A stretch of 15,316 nucleotides of DNA. Source: Propionibacteriaceae bacterium (GTDB lineage Bacteria; Actinomycetota; Actinomycetes; Propionibacteriales; Propionibacteriaceae). Made by a program: the position numbers and the translations under genes. The stretch is from NCBI GenBank assembly GCA_003158895.1, contig PMLO01000083.1:38675-53990 (forward strand), read 5' to 3'. Numbering within the stretch: the first letter of the stretch is position 1; every line of letters begins with the position of its first letter. Below, one piece after another: positions 6,691-13,434 of this stretch. Under the pieces are notes generated by a model, which was given only the letters and a program-made list of their open reading frames with translations, ran no database searches and was not told where the DNA came from.

Positions 6691-7053
6691 ATGAGTCAAG
6701 ATCTGCGTGACCGTTTCGATGCACGTGACGCATTCGGGATCGTGTCGTCACAGGTGGACGACGGGGCGTTGCCATTGATGTGTGAGTCGGTGTTCGAGTC
6801 GGCCCAGTTCGCCCTGATGCTTCTCCACCAGGCTCAGTCCGCGGGGCGCGGCGTGAAGGAGACGATGCTCCGTGTTCGCGCCGTGGACGCGGCGTCAGGC
6901 ATGGTGCTCCTTGACTCGCGGATGGGAGTCAAAGGCCTACGGGTGTCGTGCTTCACCCCGGAGCCAGGCGAGACGCTGGTGCCGTTCCTGATGCGCGCAA
7001 CGTCGGCACTTCTCGACGTGTACGACTCCATCGTGCTGTCGGACGCGGCCTGA
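6691..7053 (+). CDS. Hypothetical protein (120 residues)
   Basis: I do not recognise this family. The 120-residue protein is acidic at both ends and has alternating hydrophobic segments (ESAQFALMLLHQAQSA, ETMLRVRAVDAASGMVLLDSRM, GETLVPFLMRATSALLDVYDSIVLSDAA), consistent with a small soluble alpha/beta domain. No signal peptide, membrane helix or cysteine motif is seen. GAGGGGG lies about 8 nt before ATG 6691, which makes it a credible gene. It is preceded by a 253-bp gap (6438-6690) in which I see no gene and no convincing promoter, and it converges with the ABM-domain gene across 5 bp. Confidence 0.65.
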   Translation: MSQDLRDRFDARDAFGIVSSQVDDGALPLMCESVFESAQFALMLLHQAQSAGRGVKETMLRVRAVDAASGMVLLDSRMGVKGLRVSCFTPEPGETLVPFLMRATSALLDVYDSIVLSDAA

Positions 7054-7058
7054 CGGAT

Positions 7059-7355
7059 CTACGGCTGGGCGGGACTCAAGAACTGCAGCACGCTGGCAGG
7101 TTCGACGATGTGGCGCATCAGTGCAGCGTTGAAATCGGCACCGTCATGTGCGCCGATGTGAGCGGCGAAGGCATTCTCGTCAGAGTACGACTCGAAGACG
7201 ACAAAGCGGTGATCGTCGGCAACGTCGGTGAAGGGTTCGAATCGTTCATTGCCCGGTTCTGCCCGCACGATATCCGCATAGGCGGCTAGCAGGCGCCTGA
7301 CGGTCTCCGCGTGGCCCGGCGTCGCAGTGAAGGTGGCAATCAGGGTGGTACTCAT
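7059..7355 (-). CDS. Antibiotic biosynthesis monooxygenase (ABM/YgiN-like) domain protein
   Basis: The 98-residue single-domain protein has the ferredoxin-like dimeric alpha/beta-barrel pattern of the ABM family: MSTTLIATFTATPGHAETVRRLL (first strand and helix), ERFEPFTDVADDHRFVVFESYSDENAFAAH (strands 2-3), and HIGAHDGADFNAALMRHI leading to the last strand SVLQFL. Members include quinol monooxygenases such as YgiN, LsrG-like isomerases and stress proteins; the substrate cannot be assigned. ATG 7355 has a near-perfect AAGGAGG 6-7 nt upstream, so translation is probably strong. It is not in an evident operon; it is convergent with the 120-residue gene and separated from the transporter operon by 565 bp. 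Confidence 0.85.
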   Translation of the reverse strand: MSTTLIATFTATPGHAETVRRLLAAYADIVRAEPGNERFEPFTDVADDHRFVVFESYSDENAFAAHIGAHDGADFNAALMRHIVEPASVLQFLSPAQP

Positions 7356-7838
7356 GGTGTTCCTCCTTCTCATCAGCCTCGCGACTGAATGGTATGACGT
7401 GTGAGGTCGGGGTCGGCTGCCCATTCTCGGCACGCACAGGTCTGGGATCCTGGCGGCCCCGAAACCGAGCCGGAGGGCGGCAAGCGTCATCGAGTGCCGA
7501 GGTGATTCCGCGGGCCGTGGCAGTCGGCCGAGACGCCCTGCTCAGCAGATCTGCGTTCATCGCGGACAGACCTCGCTGCTCTCCCACGAGTAGCGCCCGC
7601 CGGGCAACGCCCCCGACAACCCTGGTCGAGTTCCGGAACTCGGACCTTGCACCCACTCCGTACGGCACCGTGTCCCACCCACCAGTCGTAGTCCAGTGCG
7701 GCAGCCAGGACAGCCGCTCAACCGGGCCAAGGCACCGGGTGACGGCTTGAGGCGCGTGCAGCACGCTCAGATGAAGCGAGCAGTTCCTCGCGTCGCTCAC
7801 GTTACACAACCGTGACCAAATCGCGCACCTGGCGACCA
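7356..7838. other. Intergenic region without a convincing gene; contains a 16-bp palindrome
   Basis: Open frames here on both strands lack ribosome sites and family features. The notable element is CGAGTTCCGGAACTCG (7627-7642), an exact 16-bp palindrome. If one base on the right (7643) is bulged the symmetry continues with GGT/ACC. It lies about 200 bp upstream of the transporter promoter and about 270 bp upstream of the ABM gene. Confidence 0.4.
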
Positions 7839-7868
7839 TTGACTCTTCAAACGCACCGATCATATAGT
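7839..7868 (+). promoter_or_regulatory. Sigma70-type promoter of the sugar ABC operon
   Basis: TTGACT (7839-7844), an 18-bp spacer and TATAGT (7863-7868) are each 5/6 matches to the consensus boxes. Predicted start is about 7875, about 45 nt before the binding-protein ATG. Confidence 0.75.
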
Positions 7869-7872
7869 CGCA

Positions 7873-7884
7873 GACAACGTTGTC
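7873..7884. promoter_or_regulatory. LacI-type operator over the transcription start
   Basis: GACAACGTTGTC is an exact 12-bp palindrome with the central CG step typical of LacI/GalR-family operators. It covers the predicted start point, so binding should repress the operon. The LacI-family gene at 11155 is the obvious partner (inferred). No second exact copy was noticed in the window. Confidence 0.72.
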
Positions 7885-7900
7885 CCGGGCGAACCCGGGA
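7883..7900 (+). promoter_or_regulatory. GC-rich 5' leader hairpin
   Basis: TCCCGGG (7883-7889), loop CGAA, CCCGGGA (7894-7900): a perfect 7-bp stem starting about 8 nt into the mRNA and ending 7 nt before the ribosome site GGAAGGAG (7908-7915). It could protect the 5' end of the mRNA or tune translation. Confidence 0.5.
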
Positions 7901-7919
7901 GACACTTGGAAGGAGTGCC

Positions 7920-9041
7920 ATGAAGATCGTTCGCGGTGCAAAGGGGCATCGGATCACGTCTCGTCTGGCGACCGTTACGGTCGGCATCCTGGCAGGATCG
8001 CTAGCCCTTTCTGCCTGTTCGTCGACAGCCACCACCAGCGCGTCGGGAGGTTCCAGCTCGCAGCCGGTCGGGGTTTCCCTGATCCTCAAGACGCTGTCCA
8101 ACCCCTACTTCGTCTCGATGGAGAAGGACGCCAAGACCGAGGCGGCCAAAGACAACGTCACCCTCACCGTTGCGGCCGGCAACCAGGACGGTGACACCCA
8201 GACCCAGATCAGCGCGATCGACAACGCGATCAGCCGCGGCGATAAGGGCATCCTGATCACCGAGAACGGCGACGCCGTCAACACTGAGTTGGGCAAGGCG
8301 CGCGCGGCGGGTCTGTTCGTGATCGCTCTCGACACCGTGCCGACTCCGGCCAGCACCGTGGACATCACCTATGGCACTGACAACGAGGCGGCTGGAAAGC
8401 TCATCGGCCAGTACACCGCCGCCAAGCTCGCCGGTCAGAAGGCCGTCATTGCCATGCTCGACCTGTTCAACAACCAGGTCGTGTCGGTCGACATCGCCCG
8501 TGACCATGGCTTCTTGGAGGGAATGGGCATCGACCCGGGCAGCACCACTCAGAACGGCCAGGAGGCCAAGTCCGGGAAGTACACCGGCGGCACGGGCGGC
8601 GACTATGTCATCGCGTGTCACCAGCCGACTACGGGCGCGATTCCGGGTGGTAAGACCGCGATGGAGAACTGCTTGTCGGCCAACCCCAACATCAATGTCG
8701 TCTACACGATCAACGAGCCCGCGGCCGATGGTGCAAACCAGGCGCTGAAGGCTGCTGCGAAGACAGGCGTCACCATCGTGACGATCGACGGTAGCTGCAA
8801 CTACATCAACGGTCTGCTCAAGGACGGCACGATCGCGGCCGACTCAGCGCAGTACCCCGGCAAGATGGCCAGTGTCGGTGTCAAGACCATCTCCGATATC
8901 GCACGCGGTGGCGCCAAGCCGACGCTCCCAGCCGGTCAGGACTTCATCAATACCGGCACCGCGCTCATCACCTCGCAGCCGATCGCGGGGATCACCAGCC
9001 AGACCCCGGCCACGGCAGCCGGTGCCTGCTGGGGCAGCTGA
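7920..9041 (+). CDS. Sugar ABC transporter substrate-binding lipoprotein (FrcB-like)
   Basis: The 373-residue protein has an N-terminal signal (residues 1-32, basic start then TVTVGILAGSLALSA) with lipobox LSAC, so Cys33 is expected to be lipidated and the protein tethered outside the membrane. A Ser/Thr/Gly linker leads into a type I periplasmic-binding fold: GVSLILKTLSNPYFVSMEKDA, QTQISAIDNAISRGDKGILI, FVIALDTV, TYGTDNEAAGKLIGQYTA, and the highly characteristic GGKTAMENCLSANPNINVVYTINEPAADGANQALKA, which resembles fructose-binding FrcB proteins. The frame extends upstream, but ATG 7920 follows GGAAGGAG. It is the first gene of the operon, behind the promoter and operator at 7839-7884. Fructose, or a related sugar such as ribose or mannose, is the likely ligand; the assignment is by resemblance only. 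Confidence 0.88.
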   Translation: MKIVRGAKGHRITSRLATVTVGILAGSLALSACSSTATTSASGGSSSQPVGVSLILKTLSNPYFVSMEKDAKTEAAKDNVTLTVAAGNQDGDTQTQISAIDNAISRGDKGILITENGDAVNTELGKARAAGLFVIALDTVPTPASTVDITYGTDNEAAGKLIGQYTAAKLAGQKAVIAMLDLFNNQVVSVDIARDHGFLEGMGIDPGSTTQNGQEAKSGKYTGGTGGDYVIACHQPTTGAIPGGKTAMENCLSANPNINVVYTINEPAADGANQALKAAAKTGVTIVTIDGSCNYINGLLKDGTIAADSAQYPGKMASVGVKTISDIARGGAKPTLPAGQDFINTGTALITSQPIAGITSQTPATAAGACWGS

Positions 9042-9049
9042 CCCGCGCC

Positions 9050-9065
9050 GACCTCTGAGGAGGTC
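9050..9065 (+). other. Hairpin just after the binding-protein stop
   Basis: GACCTC-TGAG-GAGGTC is a perfect 6-bp stem with a 4-nt loop, 8 nt after the stop codon. No U-run follows, so it is more likely an mRNA 3'-end stabiliser than a full terminator. Confidence 0.45.
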
Positions 9066-9070
9066 CCGAT

Positions 9071-9111
9071 GTCCCGCCGGTGCGTGCCGTCATAGCGCGC
9101 ACCGGGGGGAC
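9071..9111 (+). other. Long stable hairpin between binding-protein and permease genes
   Basis: The left arm (9071-9087) pairs with the right arm (9095-9111) over 17 positions with one G-G mismatch (9076/9106) and one G-U pair, leaving a 7-nt loop (9088-9094). The core is CCGGTGCG / CGCACCGG. No T-run follows. Its position in a 219-bp gap inside the operon suits attenuation or protection of the upstream message from 3' exonucleases, leaving more binding protein than permease. Confidence 0.6.
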
Positions 9112-9260
9112 GAGTCGGCGACGGAAACCCACCGCTCGACGCACTCGCTCCCGCGGACCACAATGAAGTACTTGTCAGCGTCGAACAGGTGCTCCGGCAC
9201 GTGATGCGTACGATGTGGCGGTCCCGCCGAGGGTCTCGCCGGAGAAAGAGGATACGTTCA

Positions 9261-10283
9261 ATGATGCGCGTAGCAGAACCCGAAACTGCTGAAGAGGTCC
9301 TCGGGCAGAGGAACACCGTCGGCCGCAGGGTCCACGCGGTCCTTCACCGGATGCCGGCTCTGAGTCCCCTCATCGTCCTCGTTGCCGCATGCGTTGGCTT
9401 CGGGCTTGCGAACCCTCGCTTCTACCTCGCGGGGAACCTGTCGATCGTCCTGCAGCAGGCCTCGATCGTTGGTGCGTTGGCAGTGGGCCAGACCCTGGTC
9501 ATCCTGACCGCGGGGGTCGACCTGTCGATCGGAGCCGTGATGGTGCTCTCGTCGCTGGTGATGGCCAAGCTCGTCAAGGACAGCGCGGTGCCGGGTCCCA
9601 TCGCACTTCTCATCGGCCTTGCGGTCGCCGTGCTCGCGGGTGTGGTCAACGGCCTCCTCGTGACCCGGGTCAAGTTGCCCCCCTTCATCGTCACTCTCGG
9701 CACTCTGAGCATCTTCACCGCGGCGACGCTCATTTACGCCCAGGGCCAGACCATTTCGCTTCCACCTAACACCTTCCTCACCTGGACCGGCTCCGCGATC
9801 GCCATCGGGGACTTCCACCTCACCGTCGGCGTCATCATGATGTTGGTGCTGTACGCCGTGTTCGCCTACGCCCTTCGTCAAACTGCCTGGGGCAAGCATC
9901 TCTATGCCACGGGCGATGATCCCGAGGCGTCCCGCCTGGCGGGTGTCCGAACCAACCGGGTCCTTCTCAGCGCCTACATCGTCGCGGGCGCGGTCATCGG
10001 CATCGGGGCGTGGATCCTCGTGGGCCGGATCAACGGCGCCGACCCCAATGCGGGCTTCAACACGAACCTCGAGAGCATCACGGCAGTCGTGATCGGCGGC
10101 ACGAGCCTGTTCGGTGGGCGAGGCGCGGTCGTCGGCTCTTTGATCGGGGCCCTCATCGTCCAGGTGTTCGACAACGGTCTTGCACTCGCCGGCGTGGACC
10201 CGAACTACCAGGTCCTCGCCGTCGGTGTCCTCGTCCTCCTTGCTGTCGGTGCCGACCAGTGGATCCGGAGTGTGAAGGCATGA
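9261..10283 (+). CDS. Sugar ABC transporter permease (RbsC/FrcC family)
   Basis: The 340-residue multi-spanning protein of the BPD_transp_2 family forms the membrane pore of the importer. Hydrophobic segments begin at LSPLIVLVAACVGFGLA and continue through IVGALAVGQTLVILTAGVDLSIGAVMVLSSLVM (the GVDLSIG signature), IALLIGLAVAVLAGVVNGLLV, PPFIVTLGTLSIF and a C-terminal VLAVGVLVLLAVGA. The cytoplasmic coupling loop reads ATGDDPEASRLAGVRTNRV, and GGTSLFGGRGAVVGSLIGALIV is typical of RbsC-type permeases. ATG 9261 follows AAAGAGGA about 9 nt upstream; the longer frame before it is Arg-rich and lacks support. Its stop overlaps the ATPase start (ATGA), implying coupled translation. Confidence 0.9.
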   Translation: MMRVAEPETAEEVLGQRNTVGRRVHAVLHRMPALSPLIVLVAACVGFGLANPRFYLAGNLSIVLQQASIVGALAVGQTLVILTAGVDLSIGAVMVLSSLVMAKLVKDSAVPGPIALLIGLAVAVLAGVVNGLLVTRVKLPPFIVTLGTLSIFTAATLIYAQGQTISLPPNTFLTWTGSAIAIGDFHLTVGVIMMLVLYAVFAYALRQTAWGKHLYATGDDPEASRLAGVRTNRVLLSAYIVAGAVIGIGAWILVGRINGADPNAGFNTNLESITAVVIGGTSLFGGRGAVVGSLIGALIVQVFDNGLALAGVDPNYQVLAVGVLVLLAVGADQWIRSVKA

Positions 10284-11071
10284 GCCAGCCTGTCCTCGAG
10301 GCCCAAGGCCTCGTCAAGACGTTCGGTCCGGTCGTGGGCCTCGCGGGTGTCGACATCCAGCTCTTCCCGGGTGAGGTGCTCGCCGTCATCGGTGATAACG
10401 GTGCAGGGAAGTCGACGCTCATCAAGTGCCTGTCGGGAGCGATGGTCCCCGACAGCGGCACGATCAAGGTCGACGGTCAGGTCGTAAGCTTCAGCAGCAC
10501 CCAACAGGCGCGGGAGGCCGGGATCGAGACGGTGTACCAGACGCTGGCCGTCGCCCCGGCGCTCGATATCGCCAGCAACCTGTTCCTCGCCCGGGAGCGG
10601 CGCCGGAAGGGTCTGCTCGGGTCAGTCCTGCGGATGCTCGACACCCCCGGGATGAAGAGGGACTCCAAGAAGTACATCGATGACCTGGGGATCACCACCC
10701 TCCAGAACATCAGCCAGTCTGTCGAGACCCTGTCCGGTGGCCAACGCCAGGCCGTCGCTGTCGCTCGGGCAGCGGCGTTCGGCGGTAAGGTCGTCATCCT
10801 CGACGAGCCGACCGCCGCCCTGGGGGTCCGCGAGACCGGGCAGGTGCTGAGATTGATCCGCGGCCTGCGCGAACGGGGCCTGGCCATCATCCTCATCAGC
10901 CACAACATGCCCAACGTGTTCGAGGTCGCCGACCGCATCCTCATCCAGCGGCTCGGTCACAACGCCGGGGTGATCACCCCCCAGACGCACACGCCAGCGG
11001 AGGCCGTGGCGATCATGACCGGCGCGGTCACGCTCGCAGATGACGGAGACACCAGCACCGCGAGCGGATAG
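10280..11071 (+). CDS. Sugar ABC transporter ATPase, single nucleotide-binding domain (FrcA-like)
   Basis: The 263-residue protein energises the importer on the cytosolic side. It shows Walker A GDNGAGKST, Q-loop VYQTLAVAP, signature LSGGQRQ, Walker B VVILDEPTAAL and H-loop ISHN, all intact. It has one nucleotide-binding domain, as in FrcA, not the fused double domain of RbsA/MglA, so it should act as a homodimer with the permease. The C-terminal RLGHNAGVITPQTHTPAEAVAIMTGAV also fits the FrcA type. ATG 10280 overlaps the permease stop by 4 bp; the longer upstream frame is a shadow of the permease gene. The LacI gene starts 83 bp downstream. Confidence 0.9.
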   Translation: MSQPVLEAQGLVKTFGPVVGLAGVDIQLFPGEVLAVIGDNGAGKSTLIKCLSGAMVPDSGTIKVDGQVVSFSSTQQAREAGIETVYQTLAVAPALDIASNLFLARERRRKGLLGSVLRMLDTPGMKRDSKKYIDDLGITTLQNISQSVETLSGGQRQAVAVARAAAFGGKVVILDEPTAALGVRETGQVLRLIRGLRERGLAIILISHNMPNVFEVADRILIQRLGHNAGVITPQTHTPAEAVAIMTGAVTLADDGDTSTASG

Positions 11072-11154
11072 CGGACCCACAGACACGATTAGCTGGATCA
11101 ACCGACGGGGGGCTCCCACGAGACACCGTTCGGCGCCCACTGGACAGGAGGAGT

Positions 11155-12201
11155 ATGTCGGGCCACGCACACGCCGACGAGCGTCGTGACCGTCCCACGA
11201 TGCGCGACGTCGCGGCACTCGCGGGGGTCGGGATCAAGACGGTCTCGCGCGTGTTCAATGACGTCCCCACGGTTGCCCCGGACCTGGTCGAGCGGGTCCG
11301 CGCTGCGTCAGGCAAGCTCGGCTACCGCCCCAACCTCACCGCGGCCAGCCTGCGCCGCAGCGGAGGCCGCACCAACACGATCGGCCTGCTCCTCGAGGAC
11401 GTGAGCAACCCGTACTCGTCGTTCGTCCATCGGGCCGTCGAGGACTACGCCCGCAACCGCAACGTCCTCGTCCTCGCGGGAAGCCTCGACGAAGACCCCG
11501 ACCGCGAGCGGGAGTTCACCCGGACGCTCATCGATCGGCGGGTCGACGGCATCATCATCATGCCGGCGAGCGACGACCACCGGTACATCATCGCCGAGCA
11601 GCTGGCCGGCGTGAGCTTCGTCTTCATCGACCGGCCGCCCTCGCCACTGCTCGCCGACGTCGTCGTCTCGGACAACCGTGGTGGCGCACGGACCGCTGTG
11701 CAGCACCTGCTCAACAGCGGGCGACGCGCTGTGGCCTACCTCGGCGACGACATCGAGGTCTACACTGCCCGCGAGCGCTTCGCAGGCTTCTGCGATGCCC
11801 TCGCCGCGGCCGGGGTCGACTGCAGGCCCGAGTTGGTCCGCCACGGGCTTCGCTCGGTGGACCAAGCGCGGGACGCAGCCCGTGAGATCCTCGCGTCGGC
11901 GCCTCCCGACGCGATCTTCAGCAGCCAGAACCTCGTCACCATCGGCGTCGTCGAGGCCCTGCACGAGCTCGGTCTGCACCACACTGTCGCCCTCGTCGGC
12001 TTCGACGACGTGGCTCTCGCCGGGGCCATCGAACCCGGAGTCACCGTCATGGCGCAGGACCCGGCTGCCGTCGGCACCGAGGCGGCTCGGCTGCTGTTCG
12101 AGCGGATGAACGGCGACGACTCTGCCCCCGCGATCCACACCCTGCCGACCCGACTCACGGTCCGCGGCTCCGGCGAGCTTCCTTGGCCCGCAACCACCTG
12201 A
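11155..12201 (+). CDS. LacI-family transcriptional regulator
   Basis: The 348-residue protein has a typical LacI/GalR length. The N-terminal helix-turn-helix reads PTMRDVAALAGVGIKTVSRVFNDVPTVAPDLVERV, followed by LGYRPNLTAASLRR, which contains the hinge helix whose Leu intercalates at the operator centre. The effector domain has TIGLLLEDVSNPYSSFVHRAVE, DRRVDGIIIMPAS, FIDRPP, VVSDNRGGARTAVQHLL, and VALVGFDDVALAGAIEPGVTVMAQDP near the end. GGAGGAG precedes ATG 11155 closely. No clear promoter is seen in the 83-bp gap after the ATPase gene, so it may be co-transcribed with the transporter it probably controls through the operator at 7873-7884; the sugar would be the inducer (inferred). Confidence 0.92.
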   Translation: MSGHAHADERRDRPTMRDVAALAGVGIKTVSRVFNDVPTVAPDLVERVRAASGKLGYRPNLTAASLRRSGGRTNTIGLLLEDVSNPYSSFVHRAVEDYARNRNVLVLAGSLDEDPDREREFTRTLIDRRVDGIIIMPASDDHRYIIAEQLAGVSFVFIDRPPSPLLADVVVSDNRGGARTAVQHLLNSGRRAVAYLGDDIEVYTARERFAGFCDALAAAGVDCRPELVRHGLRSVDQARDAAREILASAPPDAIFSSQNLVTIGVVEALHELGLHHTVALVGFDDVALAGAIEPGVTVMAQDPAAVGTEAARLLFERMNGDDSAPAIHTLPTRLTVRGSGELPWPATT

Positions 12202-12259
12202 CCGGCTCCGCCCCGGCTTCAACCGAGAGCCGCAACCCGTATGAGATCGGCAAGATCCC

Positions 12260-12277
12260 CCGCGCTCCGAGGCGCGG
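12260..12277. terminator. Hairpin between convergent genes, probable bidirectional terminator
   Basis: CCGCGC-TCCGAG-GCGCGG has a perfect 6-bp GC stem (plus a T-G pair inside) and lies in the 110-bp gap between the LacI stop and the stop of the convergent membrane-protein gene. It lacks a T-run, so termination is inferred from position and stability. Confidence 0.5.
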
Positions 12278-12311
12278 TGAACGGTCGCCCGAAGGAACAC
12301 CGGACGCCTGA

Positions 12312-13367
12312 CTACGCCTTCGTGTGCGCAGGGCCGAAGAACCGGAGGCTGGCGTAGGCCAAGCCACCCACAGGGATCGGCAGCCAGTACTCGAAGAAGC
12401 GCCATCCGATGACTCCGAGCAATGCCGCCGAGTGCGGAACCCCGAACCCGATCAGCGCCGGCACCATCACTCCCTCGACGATCCCCAGACCGCCGGGGGT
12501 CAACGGCAGAAAGGTCAGGAGGGTACCGACGCCGTACACCGTCAAGAGCGGCCCCAGCCCGATCGGTTGCCCCAGTGCGGCGAGCATGACCCACAGCGAT
12601 CCAGCGTCGAACACCCAGTTCCCGGCCGCTGACACCGCCGCCAACCACAACCGGCGTCGATCTTCCCCCAGGACACCGAGGCTCTTGGCGAAGCTCTCGA
12701 CGAGACGACCAGACCGCTCCTCGCCCAAGAACGGGATCCGCCTCCCGATCGTGCGGGCGATGGCGACGACCCTGGCGGTGTGAAGCATCAAGGCCCAGAC
12801 GACCGCGACAACCCCCAGCAGCAGGACCAGCACGACCAACCCGGCAACGATGTAGTTCCTCGGGTCGGACTGAATCCGGGCGATGGTGAGGGCCAGGCCG
12901 GCAAGGAACAACATCGCCAAGGCAAGGTTGGAGATGCTGATCTCCACTGTCGCGGCGACCGCCGCATCGCCCTCCGAGATTCCCTCAGCGACGAACAGCC
13001 GAAAACGTACGGCGCCGGCCACCGCTCCTCCGCCCGGGGCCGTGTGGTTGACCGCGAGGTCTGCTAGATCGATCCGCACCAACGTCCTGTACCGCAGTCG
13101 TCTCCAGCCGATCACCACACCGGTCAGGGCGCTGTAGGAGAGCAGGGACACGATCTCCAAAAGGAAGGCCGCGACCACGAGCGGAACGGACAACCGCTTG
13201 ATCGCCGCGTACGATTCCTCGACGCTCGAGAACTGGGGAACAACCAAGAACCAGATCGACGCGCCGGCGATCAGCGCCGCAATGACGGCGCGCAACCACG
13301 TCGGAAGGTGACGACGGGACGCCCGTGGCGGCGTCACAGGCTCGGTCTTGTCGTCGGCGGGATTCAT
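12312..13367 (-). CDS. Flippase-like integral membrane protein (LPG-synthase TM / UPF0104 family)
   Basis: The 351-residue protein has a short charged cytosolic N-terminus (about 20 residues, Pro/Arg-rich) and seven to eight hydrophobic segments. Family marks are the early loop DLADLAVNHTAPGGGAVAGAVRFRLF (about 103-128) and GTLLTFLPLTPGGLGIVEGVMVPALIGFGVP in the C-terminal half. The family resembles the membrane half of MprF and the AglD/YbhN proteins. It is proposed to move or handle lipid-linked molecules, but most members, including this one, lack a known substrate; no lysyl-transferase domain is present. ATG 13367 has AGAAGG 3-4 nt upstream. It is monocistronic as seen here. Proximity to envelope genes suggests a role with a lipid-linked sugar (inferred). 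Confidence 0.85.
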   Translation of the reverse strand: MNPADDKTEPVTPPRASRRHLPTWLRAVIAALIAGASIWFLVVPQFSSVEESYAAIKRLSVPLVVAAFLLEIVSLLSYSALTGVVIGWRRLRYRTLVRIDLADLAVNHTAPGGGAVAGAVRFRLFVAEGISEGDAAVAATVEISISNLALAMLFLAGLALTIARIQSDPRNYIVAGLVVLVLLLGVVAVVWALMLHTARVVAIARTIGRRIPFLGEERSGRLVESFAKSLGVLGEDRRRLWLAAVSAAGNWVFDAGSLWVMLAALGQPIGLGPLLTVYGVGTLLTFLPLTPGGLGIVEGVMVPALIGFGVPHSAALLGVIGWRFFEYWLPIPVGGLAYASLRFFGPAHTKA

Positions 13368-13422
13368 GGCCTTCTCTTGCGCACCCCATGCCGCCGCGAG
13401 ACACGCACGTCACCATGCGGGC

Positions 13423-13434
13423 TTGTCGCGACAA
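13423..13434. promoter_or_regulatory. 12-bp palindrome upstream of the flippase-like gene
   Basis: TTGTCGCGACAA is exact and lies 56-67 bp before the ATG at 13367. A weak minus-strand -10 box, TACGAT (13457-13452), is just upstream, which would put the palindrome within the early transcribed region. Its half-sites TTGTC and GACAA are the same words as in the operator at 7873-7884 but in the opposite order. Confidence 0.3.

Noticed and set aside
7225..7245. GGTTCGAATC-like word resembling a tRNA T-arm
   Set aside because: It lies within the ABM coding sequence and no acceptor or anticodon stems can be drawn; similar words at about 1571 are also coding. No tRNA is supported in the window.
7394..7750. 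Plus-strand 118-codon frame before the transporter operon
   Set aside because: Composition is Arg/Ser/Pro-rich shadow-like, with no ribosome site; not supported as a gene.
7246..7941. Minus-strand 231-codon frame upstream of the ABM gene
   Set aside because: It overlaps the ABM gene and the transporter promoter/operator, has no start signal and shows no recognisable domain.
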